Shown: piece by piece, positions 6,551 to 13,899 of the stretch
Layout of the letters: every line of letters begins with the position of its first letter
Numbering within the stretch: the stretch's first letter is position 1
Origin: JARRRD01 sp037381085
GTDB lineage: Bacteria; Nitrospirota; Thermodesulfovibrionia; Thermodesulfovibrionales; UBA6898
Direction of reading: 5' to 3'
DNA length: 29,807 nt
NCBI GenBank assembly: GCA_037381085.1
Contig: JARRRD010000039.1
Coordinates: 1 to 29,807 of the forward strand
Program-made: the position numbers and the translations under genes
The notes under the pieces: model-generated
What the model was told of the DNA's origin: nothing
Seen by the model: the letters and a program-made list of their open reading frames with translations, nothing else
Database searches by the model: none

Positions 6551-7558
6551 TCAAAGCTCTCTGCGGGCCTCATCCAGGTCTGTCAGGAGTTCTTCCGTGT
6601 CTTCGTAAAAAACCTCCGCCGCCGATGAAAAGTGCATGAGGATATAATTGAGCTTATCGGTGACATAGGGATAGACCTTTTTAAGGTTTACGACCCTGTT
6701 TCTGAAGATCACGTTGAGATCTCCTTCGACCAGTTTCTCCATCACGGACGGTCTCTCCTTTCGGAGAGCCTGGACGGTGACATCGCCTCTGCCGACCAGA
6801 TAGATAAAGATATTTCCGAGACCGTAAAGATCGTATCCGAAGATATTTTCCTTGTGATAGTAGTTGTAATCGAAATCTATCCAGACACACCTGCCCGTCG
6901 ACCTCTCCCTGATCACGTGATCACGCCTGATGTCGCCGTGTTTTTCTCCGTGGTCATGCAGGAACTTGATGGCTGAGACAACCTCTACATATTCATCAAG
7001 AACGGCCGGAAAGTAACGGGAGAAATAATCTTCGTGGCTCTCCCCGAGACCGAAGGCGTAGTCTGCAAGCGTTTTGCCTGCGATAAAATCCGCTACCCTC
7101 ACTATGTTGCCTGAAGCGTCCTGAACGGAAAAGCCCTGCATGAAATTGGGGTGGCCCTTCACCATTTCCAATATCCTGGCCTCTTTTCTCGGGCTTCTTA
7201 CGCAGTCGTAGACGACATCGCCGATCCGGGCCTTGAACTCCTCCCTGAAGACAAACTTGATGATCTTCATTCTGCCGTCCGTCAGGTCCAGGGCTCTTCT
7301 GACCCAGAACTTGGGCTCTTCGTCTATCCCGAACCGGCCCTCACGCTCGTAGTTTCTGACAAGATAAGGAACGGAACCGAGGACGAGTACGTTATCATAA
7401 TCGACCCTGAAGAAGTCAGAAGTGTCGAACAGTATCCTTGGATGTTCAGGTACTCTTCCGGGCTCCAGCCATTGTGCTATCATGTCGCGGACTTTTGTCT
7501 CTGTAAATGGATCCGGGCCGGAAAGGTCTGTACGAGAAGGCATACTACTTTTTATCAT
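6551..7558 (-). CDS. Protein-kinase-like protein (atypical Ser/Thr kinase fold)
   Basis: The 335-residue protein has kinase landmarks: Lys in the RMKIIKFVFREEF strand (about 98-101), a Glu in a helix (PRKEARILEMVKGH), and the catalytic loop HGDIRRDHVI (residues 207-216). The metal-binding Asp is in WIDFDYNY (about 228). A helix of ordered membrane-free character (FGYDLYGLGNIFIYLVGRGD) follows. The Gly-rich loop is not obvious, and H-G-D replaces the common H-R-D, as in bacterial aminoglycoside or lipopolysaccharide-kinase-like families. The N-terminal 90 residues are additional. It could be a stress-signalling kinase or an inactive relative. The ATG at 7558 lacks a good ribosome binding site; ATG 7543 is possible. 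Confidence 0.78.
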   Translation of the reverse strand: MIKSSMPSRTDLSGPDPFTETKVRDMIAQWLEPGRVPEHPRILFDTSDFFRVDYDNVLVLGSVPYLVRNYEREGRFGIDEEPKFWVRRALDLTDGRMKIIKFVFREEFKARIGDVVYDCVRSPRKEARILEMVKGHPNFMQGFSVQDASGNIVRVADFIAGKTLADYAFGLGESHEDYFSRYFPAVLDEYVEVVSAIKFLHDHGEKHGDIRRDHVIRERSTGRCVWIDFDYNYYHKENIFGYDLYGLGNIFIYLVGRGDVTVQALRKERPSVMEKLVEGDLNVIFRNRVVNLKKVYPYVTDKLNYILMHFSSAAEVFYEDTEELLTDLDEARREL

Positions 7559-7688
7559 AATTTGGTTTTTCTCGCAATTCAGTGGCTCAGGAGGGAGGGT
7601 CTGTTCCCGCCTTAAGTTCGCGAATAAACAGGGTCAACAGTAAGGCTGTATGTTCCTCTGTAGTATTGCGGTTTAGGCTGAGGGAAAC

Positions 7689-7689
7689 N
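7689..7689. other. Ambiguous base (N) in an intergenic stretch
   Basis: A single N occurs in the 150-bp region between the kinase and Hsp20 genes. No gene is affected, but it shows the sequence here is a draft or consensus. Confidence 0.99.
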
Positions 7690-7708
7690 AACAACTCCTT
7701 TTTCATAA

Positions 7709-8203
7709 TCAACCGCTGATCGAGATCTTTCTGCTTCTTGTCCGGGCCTCCTCGGTCCTCGGAAGTCTTACTTCCAAAACGCCGTCTTCCATATGGGCCT
7801 CTATTTTCTCCATGTCTATGTCATAGGGAAGCTCGAACCTCCGGAAGAAGGAACCATGTGAACGTTCGTATCTGAAGTACTTTTCTTTTTCTACCTTTTC
7901 CACTTTCTTCTTTTCGCCTGAAATCGTCAACACACCGTCACTTAGCGAGATATCAACGTCTTCTTTCCTCATGCCCGGTAAGTCGGCCTTCATCACGAGC
8001 TCTTTGCCGTCATCGTAAATATCCACATGGGGCAGGTTGGTTTCGAATTCCTCTACCGATCCCAACTGCGGCCACATGGAGGACCTCAGCATTGAGAAAG
8101 GCCTCTTCCAGGCTTCGTCGAACCATCTTTCTATCTCTTCAAAAGGCGCAAGATACCTCGGTCTTTCGGTCTTTACGACCTCTTTTGTCTCTCTGACCGC
8201 CAT
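7709..8203 (-). CDS. Small heat-shock protein Hsp20 (alpha-crystallin domain)
   Basis: The 164-residue protein has an N-terminal arm with PFEEIERWFDEAWKRPFSML. The alpha-crystallin domain follows (VDIYDDGKELVMKADLPGMR to EDGVLEVRLPRTEE), then the C-terminal I-S-I anchor (KISISG). This holdase keeps unfolded proteins soluble in the cytoplasm. The strand A-D-L-P-G and the G-V-L-x-V/I motifs (GVLTISG; GVLEVRL) are both intact. ATG 8203 follows GAGGAGGTGAGATT. A promoter with an overlapping perfect inverted repeat lies about 50-80 bp upstream, so a repressor-type heat or stress control is likely. Confidence 0.97.
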   Translation of the reverse strand: MAVRETKEVVKTERPRYLAPFEEIERWFDEAWKRPFSMLRSSMWPQLGSVEEFETNLPHVDIYDDGKELVMKADLPGMRKEDVDISLSDGVLTISGEKKKVEKVEKEKYFRYERSHGSFFRRFELPYDIDMEKIEAHMEDGVLEVRLPRTEEARTRSRKISISG

Positions 8204-8254
8204 AATCTCACCTCCTCGGGAGGGCTTCTGTCTTTTCCGCCCTCTTCTAATTCC

Positions 8255-8283
8255 AATATATTCTCAAGTAAGAATATATGCAA
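8255..8283 (-). promoter_or_regulatory. hsp20 promoter with overlapping inverted repeat operator
   Basis: On the minus strand TTGCAT (8278-8283) and TATATT (8255-8260) are separated by 17 bp. A perfect 9-bp inverted repeat, ATATATTCT (8256-8264) and AGAATATAT (8271-8279), spans the spacer and both boxes. A dimeric repressor would block polymerase here. It does not match the CIRCE (HrcA) consensus. The remaining bases to 8482 hold no gene that I can see, only an imperfect CGGCAG/CTGCCG hairpin near 8397-8425. Confidence 0.6.
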
Positions 8284-8482
8284 ATATAACTATTTACGTC
8301 TGACCGCAAACAGCTGCCCTCCGGGCGAATATGAAAAGAATATAGGCTATTTTCTTCCGTTTGCGCTTCTTATCTCACGCTTGCGGCGGATGAGAGCGGC
8401 AGGATGGTAAGCTTTTAGCTGCCGGGTCGGCGGACAGAGAGTCCGAAAGACAGGTGTGGGAGCAAACAAGCGCAGGGCTATC

Positions 8483-8875
8483 TCACATGAAACTTGAGAA
8501 GTTCTTTTTTCTCAGGAGCTTCTCGACCTCTTCTCTCACTTCCACCCACACAGGATGGACAGAACAGCTGCTGCTCAGACTGCAGACGGATTCATCGAGT
8601 GCGCAGGCATTCATGGCCACCGGTCCCTGAACCGCCTCCATGACGTCAAGGAGGCTGACTTCTTCGGGGTCTCTCGCAAGTTCAAAGCCTCCCCTGACCC
8701 CCCTGTAGGACCTTACGATGCCGCTCTTGCTCAGCTTCTGAAGGATCTTCGCCAGAAAGCTCTTCGGGATGGACTTTTCCCTGGATATCTCATCGACCAT
8801 GGTCACGGAGCCGCGTTTCCCCGCAAGATATAGCACGCACCTTATGGCATAATCGGTTTCCCTCGTTATCTGCAT
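8483..8875 (-). CDS. Rrf2 family transcriptional regulator with Fe-S ligand cysteines
   Basis: The 130-residue protein begins MQITRETDYAIRCVLYLAGK, the typical Rrf2 winged helix. The wing/recognition segment SYRGVRGGFELARDPEEVSL (about 55-74) and three Cys in CALDESVCSLSSSCSVHPVW (C91-x6-C98-x5-C104) follow. These positions bind [2Fe-2S] or [4Fe-4S] in IscR, NsrR and RsrR, which sense Fe-S status, NO or redox. It lies directly downstream of cydAB on the same strand, and a 17-bp palindrome lies upstream of cydA. The simplest model is autoregulation of the cyd operon. CAGGAG precedes the ATG at 8875. Confidence 0.92.
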   Translation of the reverse strand: MQITRETDYAIRCVLYLAGKRGSVTMVDEISREKSIPKSFLAKILQKLSKSGIVRSYRGVRGGFELARDPEEVSLLDVMEAVQGPVAMNACALDESVCSLSSSCSVHPVWVEVREEVEKLLRKKNFSSFM

Positions 8876-8887
8876 CCCGTTCTCCTG

Positions 8888-8913
8888 CAGGAACGGGTCG
8901 AAACCCGTTCCTG
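8888..8913 (-). other. Intercistronic RNA hairpin with UUCG tetraloop between cydB and the Rrf2 gene
   Basis: The transcript forms an 11-bp perfect stem, CAGGAACGGGU-UUCG-ACCCGUUCCUG, 11 bp after the cydB stop and 12 bp before the Rrf2 start. UUCG is an exceptionally stable tetraloop. There is no U-tract, so it is more likely a stability or differential-expression element than a terminator. Confidence 0.7.
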
Positions 8914-8924
8914 TTTATTATACC

Positions 8925-9953
8925 TTACTGGTACGCTTCGATTTCAGATACGTCTTCAGGTCTTATTTTACCCCTGAAGACGCGGTAGGTCCATATCTGG
9001 TAGGCGATGACGATCGGAACGAAGAGCAGGGCCACTCCGGTCATTATCTTCAACGTGTATATACTGGACGAAGAGTTGAAGATGGTAAGACTGTATTTAG
9101 CATCCATGCTGGATGGTATAAGGTTCGGGAAGAGCCCCGTCACTCCCGTGAACGTGACCATCACGATAGTCATACAGGAAGAGTAAAAAGCCTTCAGATA
9201 GGCTCCCTTCGCTGCAAATATCCCTATGCACAATAACGAAAGGACCGCAACGAGGGGAACAACAAGGAGTATCGGCGTACCGAAATAGTTATCGTAAAGA
9301 GCGGTAGCGAAATAAGTGTACGCCAGGAATGACACGGCTGCCGCGAGAAGAAAGAACCAGAGCCTGTTTGAGAGATGGGACGCCCTGTCGCTAATCGGAC
9401 CGTGTGTCTTCACGGAAATATACAGGGCCCCGTGTTCCAGAAACATAAAAACGAAAAATACCCCTGTAAGCAGGCCGTAGGGGTTCAGCAGGCCGAGCAG
9501 CGACCCGTGATAACCCGCCGCGTCCATGGGCAGTCCTTCAAAGATATTTCCGAATGCGACCCCGAAAAGAAGGGCCGGGAGTAAACTGCCGGCTACCAGT
9601 GCGGCGTCCCATCTCTTTCTCCAGCTCGCGCTCTCGACTTTTCCCCTGAATTCAAGTGCGACGCCACGGACGATCAGCGAAAAAAGGATGAGCAGTAAAG
9701 CCGAATAGAGGTAGCTGAACATGAGCGCGTAGGTTCCGGGGAACGCGGCAAATGTCGCCCCTCCGGCAGTGAGCAGCCATACCTCATTGCCGTTCCACAC
9801 CGGTCCGACCGCGCTGATTATCTGCCTTCTCTCTCCCTCATCCCTGGTGAGCAGTCCGCTCAGAACGCCGGCGCCCAGATCGAAGCCGTCGAGCATGAAA
9901 TAGACAGCCCACAACACACTCCACAAAATGAACCAAATAACCTGGAATTCCAT
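8925..9953 (-). CDS. cydB: Cytochrome bd ubiquinol oxidase subunit II
   Basis: The 342-residue protein starts MEFQVIWFILWSVLWAVYFM and contains DGFDLGAGVLSGLL and the hallmark GPVWNGNEVWLLTAGGATFA (about 60-79). It has about eight membrane helices. CydB carries no haem but pairs with CydA to form the quinol-oxidising, O2-reducing enzyme of high O2 affinity. The start at 9953 lies one base after the cydA stop, with GGAGGTG overlapping the cydA end. A frame extension to 10016 runs back into cydA and is not used. The end carries an acidic tail (RPEDVSEIEAYQ). Confidence 0.97.
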   Translation of the reverse strand: MEFQVIWFILWSVLWAVYFMLDGFDLGAGVLSGLLTRDEGERRQIISAVGPVWNGNEVWLLTAGGATFAAFPGTYALMFSYLYSALLLILFSLIVRGVALEFRGKVESASWRKRWDAALVAGSLLPALLFGVAFGNIFEGLPMDAAGYHGSLLGLLNPYGLLTGVFFVFMFLEHGALYISVKTHGPISDRASHLSNRLWFFLLAAAVSFLAYTYFATALYDNYFGTPILLVVPLVAVLSLLCIGIFAAKGAYLKAFYSSCMTIVMVTFTGVTGLFPNLIPSSMDAKYSLTIFNSSSSIYTLKIMTGVALLFVPIVIAYQIWTYRVFRGKIRPEDVSEIEAYQ

Positions 9954-9954
9954 G

Positions 9955-11352
9955 TTACACCTCCTGTTTCCCGGCGGTGCCCGCAACGGGGGACATTCCG
10001 TGGGCAGCGCCGGCATTTAAAGCATCGAAGGACGGGACGAGGGCGGCCTCAGGTCCCTTCTTTGCCGAACTTGAAAGAAGATATATGTCTACCACGGCCA
10101 GAAATCCGTATAAAAGGGTGAACCCGGCGAGAGAGGTCCACACCTGCAGCGGTGAGACTGAGGTGGAGACGGCATCGGAGGTCTTCAGCACTCCGTAAAC
10201 GATCCATGGCTGTCTGCCCACCTCCGCGACGATCCATCCCAGCTGTCCGGCTATGTAAGGCAGGGGGATGGCGTAGAGCATCAGTTTCAGGAACGCCGTG
10301 TGGTCTTCCAGCCTGTCCCTCTTGGAGAAGATGAAGGCTGTGAGAGTCAGAATGAAGAAGAGTATGCCGAGGGCCACCATGCCCCTGAAGCTCCAGAAGG
10401 TCGCCGAAACGGGCGGCCTGTCGTCCTTCGGAATTGCCTTCAATCCCGTGATCTCGGCCTTGCCGGACCCGAAGGCCAGGTAGCTGAGAAGTTTGGGTAT
10501 TCTTACTGCCTCTATTTCGTTTCTCTCCTGCGCAGGGTCGGGGACAACGAGCAGGTTGTAAGGGGCGCTGGTCTCGGTATTCCAGACGGCCTCCATGGCT
10601 GCGAACTTGGCCGGCTGGGTCTTTGCAACCTCTGCGGCGTGAAAGTCTCCGACGAGGAACAGAAATATGACGCTGAGCAGTCCGAAGGTAGCTGCCATAC
10701 CGAAAGATTTCTTGAAGAACGTCCTTTCGCTCTTTTTCAGAAGGTGATATGCGGATATGCCCATCACGAAGAACGCAGCGATTACATACCCCGAAAGGAC
10801 GGTGTGGGCAAACTTCAGCAAACCGTATTTGTTTGTGAGTATTGCCAGAAAATTGACCATCTCGGCCCTGTTGTGCTTAAGCACAAATCCGACAGGGTGC
10901 TGCATCCAGCCGTTGGCAAGAAGGATCCAGAGAGCGGAAAGGTTGGTCGCTATCGCTACCAGCCAGATAGTGACGGCGTGGGCCTTCTTCGATAATTTTT
11001 TCCATCCGAATATCCAGATGCCGATGAAGGTCGACTCGAGGAAGAATGCCATTGTTGCCTCGATGGCCAGCGGTGCGCCGAATATGTCGCCAACATACTT
11101 TGAATACTCGGACCAGTTCATTCCGAACTGGAATTCCATCGTGATCCCCGTTACGACCCCGAGGGCGAAGTTGATCAGGAACAACTTGCCCCAAAACCTG
11201 GTCATTCTCAGATATGTCTCGTCTTTCGTTCGCACATATCTGGTCTCCATGTATGCCGTCAGTATCGAAAGACCGAGAGTGAGCGGTACAAAGATGAAGT
11301 GGAACATGGCAGTCACTGCGAATTGCAGCCTGCTGAGAGCCAAGGTATCCAT
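9955..11352 (-). CDS. cydA: Cytochrome bd ubiquinol oxidase subunit I (short Q-loop, CIO-like)
   Basis: The 465-residue protein starts MDTLALSRLQFAVTAMFHFI, whose His (in MFHF) ligates haem b595 in this family. FGMNWSEYSKYVGDIFGAPL, the His of LKFAHTVLSGYV, and the GRQPWIVYGVLKTSDAVS segment near 395-412 are conserved. The periplasmic Q-loop is short, as in cyanide-insensitive (CIO/AppC-like) oxidases. ATG 11352 follows AAGGAGGTGCCAT; the longer frame to 11427 is not supported. It is co-transcribed with cydB and the Rrf2 gene, and a 17-bp palindrome lies about 85 bp upstream. It lets the cell respire at low O2 and protects anaerobic enzymes. Confidence 0.97.
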   Translation of the reverse strand: MDTLALSRLQFAVTAMFHFIFVPLTLGLSILTAYMETRYVRTKDETYLRMTRFWGKLFLINFALGVVTGITMEFQFGMNWSEYSKYVGDIFGAPLAIEATMAFFLESTFIGIWIFGWKKLSKKAHAVTIWLVAIATNLSALWILLANGWMQHPVGFVLKHNRAEMVNFLAILTNKYGLLKFAHTVLSGYVIAAFFVMGISAYHLLKKSERTFFKKSFGMAATFGLLSVIFLFLVGDFHAAEVAKTQPAKFAAMEAVWNTETSAPYNLLVVPDPAQERNEIEAVRIPKLLSYLAFGSGKAEITGLKAIPKDDRPPVSATFWSFRGMVALGILFFILTLTAFIFSKRDRLEDHTAFLKLMLYAIPLPYIAGQLGWIVAEVGRQPWIVYGVLKTSDAVSTSVSPLQVWTSLAGFTLLYGFLAVVDIYLLSSSAKKGPEAALVPSFDALNAGAAHGMSPVAGTAGKQEV

Positions 11353-11434
11353 ATGGCACCTCCTTGGTAAGTGGTTTCTACTAATCCCCCCAAAACCCCC
11401 TGAGAGGAGGACCTTTTTGAAGCCCATCCAAATC

Positions 11435-11451
11435 AGGACTAAATTAGTCCT
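11435..11451. promoter_or_regulatory. 17-bp perfect palindrome upstream of cydA, candidate Rrf2 operator
   Basis: AGGACTAA-A-TTAGTCCT is a perfect palindrome. The core GACTAA...TTAGTC is of the kind bound by Rrf2/IscR-like regulators. It is 83 bp before the cydA start and 23 bp after the prmA stop. I could not identify a convincing -35/-10 pair around it, so its role as a promoter-overlapping operator is inferred from position and symmetry. Confidence 0.55.
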
Positions 11452-11472
11452 AAATTAACTCAGCTGTTGTCC

Positions 11473-11492
11473 GTCATTCCCGCGAAGGCGGG
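11473..11492. repeat. REP-like palindromic repeat fragment inside the 3' end of prmA
   Basis: GTCATTCCCGCGAAGGCGGG is the half-element of a widespread bacterial REP-like sequence (GTCATTCCCGC... forms). It lies in the terminal codons of prmA and supplies its last residues. A longer relative is found at 16728-16801. Confidence 0.6.
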
Positions 11493-12358
11493 TGCGAATT
11501 GCTTCGGGCGCCATTCCTACGCGATACTACGAGAGTCACCCAATTTCCTGTGTCTACCTTTTCCCTGAGTGCTAACCCTTCTCTTGTCAATGCCATCATC
11601 ACTTCGACATCCTGCCCCGGGAGGATGCCCGAGAGTACCGCTATCCCTCCTGGATTAAGCCGAAGAGCTAATCCGGCGGCAATCCGAATCAGTATTTCAG
11701 AGAGAAGGTTTGCGGCAATTAAGTCAAAAAGACCCTGTGCAACCGCGATGTCTCCTTCCAGGAAAGATATATTGTCCAGTCCGTTGAGTTCCGCGTTCTT
11801 GGTCGCTGCATCGACAGCCATGGGATCGGTATCGACGGCAAGCACGTTAAGGAATCCAAGCCTTGAGGCGGCGATGGCGAGAACACCAGTGCCGGTACCC
11901 ACATCCAGAAAGCTCTTCATGGAAGTCTGCCCGGAATATTTCTCGATCAGAGAAAGGCATGTCCTCGTAGTTTCGTGGTATCCCGTACCGAACACCATGC
12001 CCGGGTCGATAATTAGCGGAATACGGTCGGAAGTTCTTTCAAGCCAGGAAGGAACTATTGTGAGATTGGCTCCAATTTCGATTGGCGCAAAGTCCTTTTG
12101 CCAGTTCTCGTTCCAGTCCCTGCCCGGCAGGCTGGTGCAGTCGAACGAAAAGTCGGCATTGAGACCGGAAGAACGGAGTACCTCCCTGAAATGCCGGAGT
12201 TCGTCGACGATTTGGACGATCTGTCCCCGGTCTTCAAAGTATGCGACTATATCTCCAGTCCTTTCGAAGGTACCGCAAGAGCCCATTTCCATGACCCTGT
12301 TGATAATGGCATCGCGCGATTCCCCCGGCGCCCCGATGGAGACCTCGTAATAATCCAT
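11474..12358 (-). CDS. prmA: Ribosomal protein L11 methyltransferase
   Basis: The 294-residue protein methylates L11 with SAM in the cytoplasm. The N-terminal ferredoxin-like domain begins MDYYEVSIGAPGESRDAIIN. DWNENWQKDFAPIEIG and IIDPGMVFGTGYHETTRTCL are family signatures. The SAM-binding loop FLDVGTGTGVLAIAASRLGF and N-L-L in LIAANLLSEIL are also present. The last 10 residues (NSHPPSRE) are encoded by a REP-like repeat and are probably a recent extension. ATG 12358 lies 4 bp after the stop of a Cys-motif protein gene, so the two share an operon. GUAAGG before the ATG is the likely ribosome binding site. Confidence 0.96.
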   Translation of the reverse strand: MDYYEVSIGAPGESRDAIINRVMEMGSCGTFERTGDIVAYFEDRGQIVQIVDELRHFREVLRSSGLNADFSFDCTSLPGRDWNENWQKDFAPIEIGANLTIVPSWLERTSDRIPLIIDPGMVFGTGYHETTRTCLSLIEKYSGQTSMKSFLDVGTGTGVLAIAASRLGFLNVLAVDTDPMAVDAATKNAELNGLDNISFLEGDIAVAQGLFDLIAANLLSEILIRIAAGLALRLNPGGIAVLSGILPGQDVEVMMALTREGLALREKVDTGNWVTLVVSRRNGARSNSHPPSRE

Positions 12359-12362
12359 AGCC

Positions 12363-12683
12363 TTACAACTTTTCCATAATGGACTTTGGTATCTTGACGA
12401 AACAGACGCCTTTTGGCATCATGCAGTTGCCGGCCTTTTTCTGCCCCATGGCATCCACGGGAACAATAATAGCTGTCGTTCTCTGCTCTGCTTCGGAAAG
12501 CAGCATGAGGATATCCTGCGGGATCTTTATTCCGTCCGGCCTTGTTTTCGAAATACCTTCTCTGGTCCAGGTAACGGTATTTGCAAATGCCTTGCAATGG
12601 CCGCAGACAGGGTCTGCCTGCTGACTGACCAGAACGCCGGAAATAAAGTGGAAATAACGTATCCTGCTGATCAGCTTTTCCAT
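12363..12683 (-). CDS. Unknown protein with a CxxC motif, upstream of prmA
   Basis: The 106-residue protein starts MEKLISRIRYFHFISGVLVS and has DPVCGHCKAFANTVTW and GNCMMPKGVCFVKIP. The first C-G-H-C and the paired Cys near the end could bind a metal or act as a redox site. I do not recognise a family. An in-frame GTG at 12713 would add 10 residues (MKGISELEFP). The stop lies 4 bp before the prmA ATG. It has no membrane segment or signal peptide. Confidence 0.65.
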   Translation of the reverse strand: MEKLISRIRYFHFISGVLVSQQADPVCGHCKAFANTVTWTREGISKTRPDGIKIPQDILMLLSEAEQRTTAIIVPVDAMGQKKAGNCMMPKGVCFVKIPKSIMEKL

Positions 12684-12729
12684 AGGGAATTCCAATTCTG
12701 ATATTCCTTTCACACCTGCCTCTCTTATG

Positions 12730-12843
12730 TTAAGCGAGGCTACTTCCGGTTATCAAGCCTGCTGGCAGGACCACGTCTGCATTACCCTTCTTCTGCTCCA
12801 TCTGCCTGCGAAACAGGCTGCACAATCTTTCACTGATTAACAT
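12730..12843 (-). CDS. Possible small ORF (37 aa)
   Basis: The frame reads MLISERLCSLFRRQMEQKKG then NADVVLPAGLITGSSLA, preceded by AGGAAGG. It lies 46 bp upstream of the ATG of the CxxC protein gene on the same strand. Composition looks protein-like, but there is no homology that I recognise. The frame extends upstream to a GTG at 12969 without better support. The rest of the 12684-13035 gap shows nothing else coding. Confidence 0.25.
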   Translation of the reverse strand: MLISERLCSLFRRQMEQKKGNADVVLPAGLITGSSLA

Positions 12844-12979
12844 GACATCCTTCCTGACCTCCTTTGTCTGAAGTGAGGTCGAAGCGACTCTGCCCGAAGC
12901 CTTTTTTTGGGAGGGACCAGGGATTTGTTTCGGGAATGAGCACCCAATTGCAGGCACCTGCACAATCACTGCTGCGTCC

Positions 12980-13008
12980 TTGAAAAATTCTCCGTTTCAT
13001 GATCAAAT
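12980..13008 (+). promoter_or_regulatory. Possible promoter of the YdcF-like gene
   Basis: TTGAAA (12980-12985) and TCAAAT (13003-13008) are 17 bp apart, 27 bp before the ATG at 13036. Both boxes are imperfect. Confidence 0.35.
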
Positions 13009-13035
13009 ATGTCGTAAATCATGCCGAGGTGATGG

Positions 13036-13791
13036 ATGTTCGCTTTCAAGAAATTGATTACGCCTTTTCTCCTGCCGCCGGGGGTATTCATCGCAATCCT
13101 GATAGTCTCGGGGCTCCTTTTTTTGCGTAAATCCCGGAAGGCCGGCGTTCTGTGCATTGTTATAGGTGCTGCCCTTTGGCTGCTTTCCACCGGGCCGGTT
13201 TCGGATGCCCTGATGAGGGGTCTGGAGGCCGGCCTGACCATTCCTTCAAACCCGCGGGGTGATGTTATAGTCCTTCTTGGCGGCGGCGTCTACGACGGAG
13301 TGAAAGACTTGACCGGCGTAGGCGCGCCCTCGGAAGACACCCTTGTCAGGGTCGTCACAGTTGTAAGGCTGCAGAGAAGGCTGCACATACCCGTCATCGT
13401 TTCCGGCGGAGCGGTGTTCCCTTGGAGAAGGGCCGAGGCCCCGGTGGACAGGCGTTTTCTCATGGACCTCGGCGTTCCCGGCGACAGGATACTCGTGGAT
13501 GACAAGAGCAGGGACACATTCGAAAACGCCAGGTATGTCAAAAAGATATGCGAAAAGTATCGCTTCAAGAACCCCATCCTCGTGACGTCGGCTTACCACA
13601 TGAGGCGGTCACTGCTGATCTTCAGGCTGTTCAATATGGAGGTGACGCCGGTCCCCGCCGGATTCAGGACATGGGACAGGAAATACGGCTGGACCGATTA
13701 TCTGCCGGGCGACCTGGAGGTATCCAGGACCGCATGCCGCGAATACATCGGACTCTTGTACTACGAAACGGTCGGCAGGTCCGGATTATGA
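13036..13791 (+). CDS. YdcF/ElyC/SanA-like membrane protein (DUF218)
   Basis: The 251-residue protein has two N-terminal membrane helices (PFLLPPGVFIAILIVSGLLF; AGVLCIVIGAALWLLSTGPV) and a DUF218 domain. The domain carries VIVLLGGGVYDG (about 76-87), HIPVIVSGGAVFP, SRDTFENARYVKKICEKYRF, and SAYHMRRSLLIFRLFN. The family works at the cell envelope, and ElyC acts in peptidoglycan or lipid-carrier metabolism in E. coli. The ordered GGG, S-G-G, E-N-A and S-x-x-H-M-x-R motifs are all present. ATG 13036 follows GAGG; ATG 13032 is out of frame. Confidence 0.9.
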   Translation: MFAFKKLITPFLLPPGVFIAILIVSGLLFLRKSRKAGVLCIVIGAALWLLSTGPVSDALMRGLEAGLTIPSNPRGDVIVLLGGGVYDGVKDLTGVGAPSEDTLVRVVTVVRLQRRLHIPVIVSGGAVFPWRRAEAPVDRRFLMDLGVPGDRILVDDKSRDTFENARYVKKICEKYRFKNPILVTSAYHMRRSLLIFRLFNMEVTPVPAGFRTWDRKYGWTDYLPGDLEVSRTACREYIGLLYYETVGRSGL

Positions 13792-13816
13792 GCCGGGACC
13801 TTTTGAGCCTCCAAAG

Positions 13817-13844
13817 TTGACATTTCGCCCCTCCATGGTAGGAT
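13817..13844 (+). promoter_or_regulatory. Sigma-70-type promoter of the pfpI-DUF255 operon
   Basis: A perfect TTGACA (13817-13822) and TAGGAT (13839-13844) are 16 bp apart, 55 bp before the GTG at 13900. Confidence 0.6.
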
Positions 13845-13899
13845 TAAAGTACGCTCGGATGTCCGCAGGTAAGAAACTGTCGAAAAGAGGAGGCCCACC

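Noticed and set aside
11499..12350. 283-residue + strand open frame
   Set aside because: Antisense shadow of prmA, which has all its family motifs.
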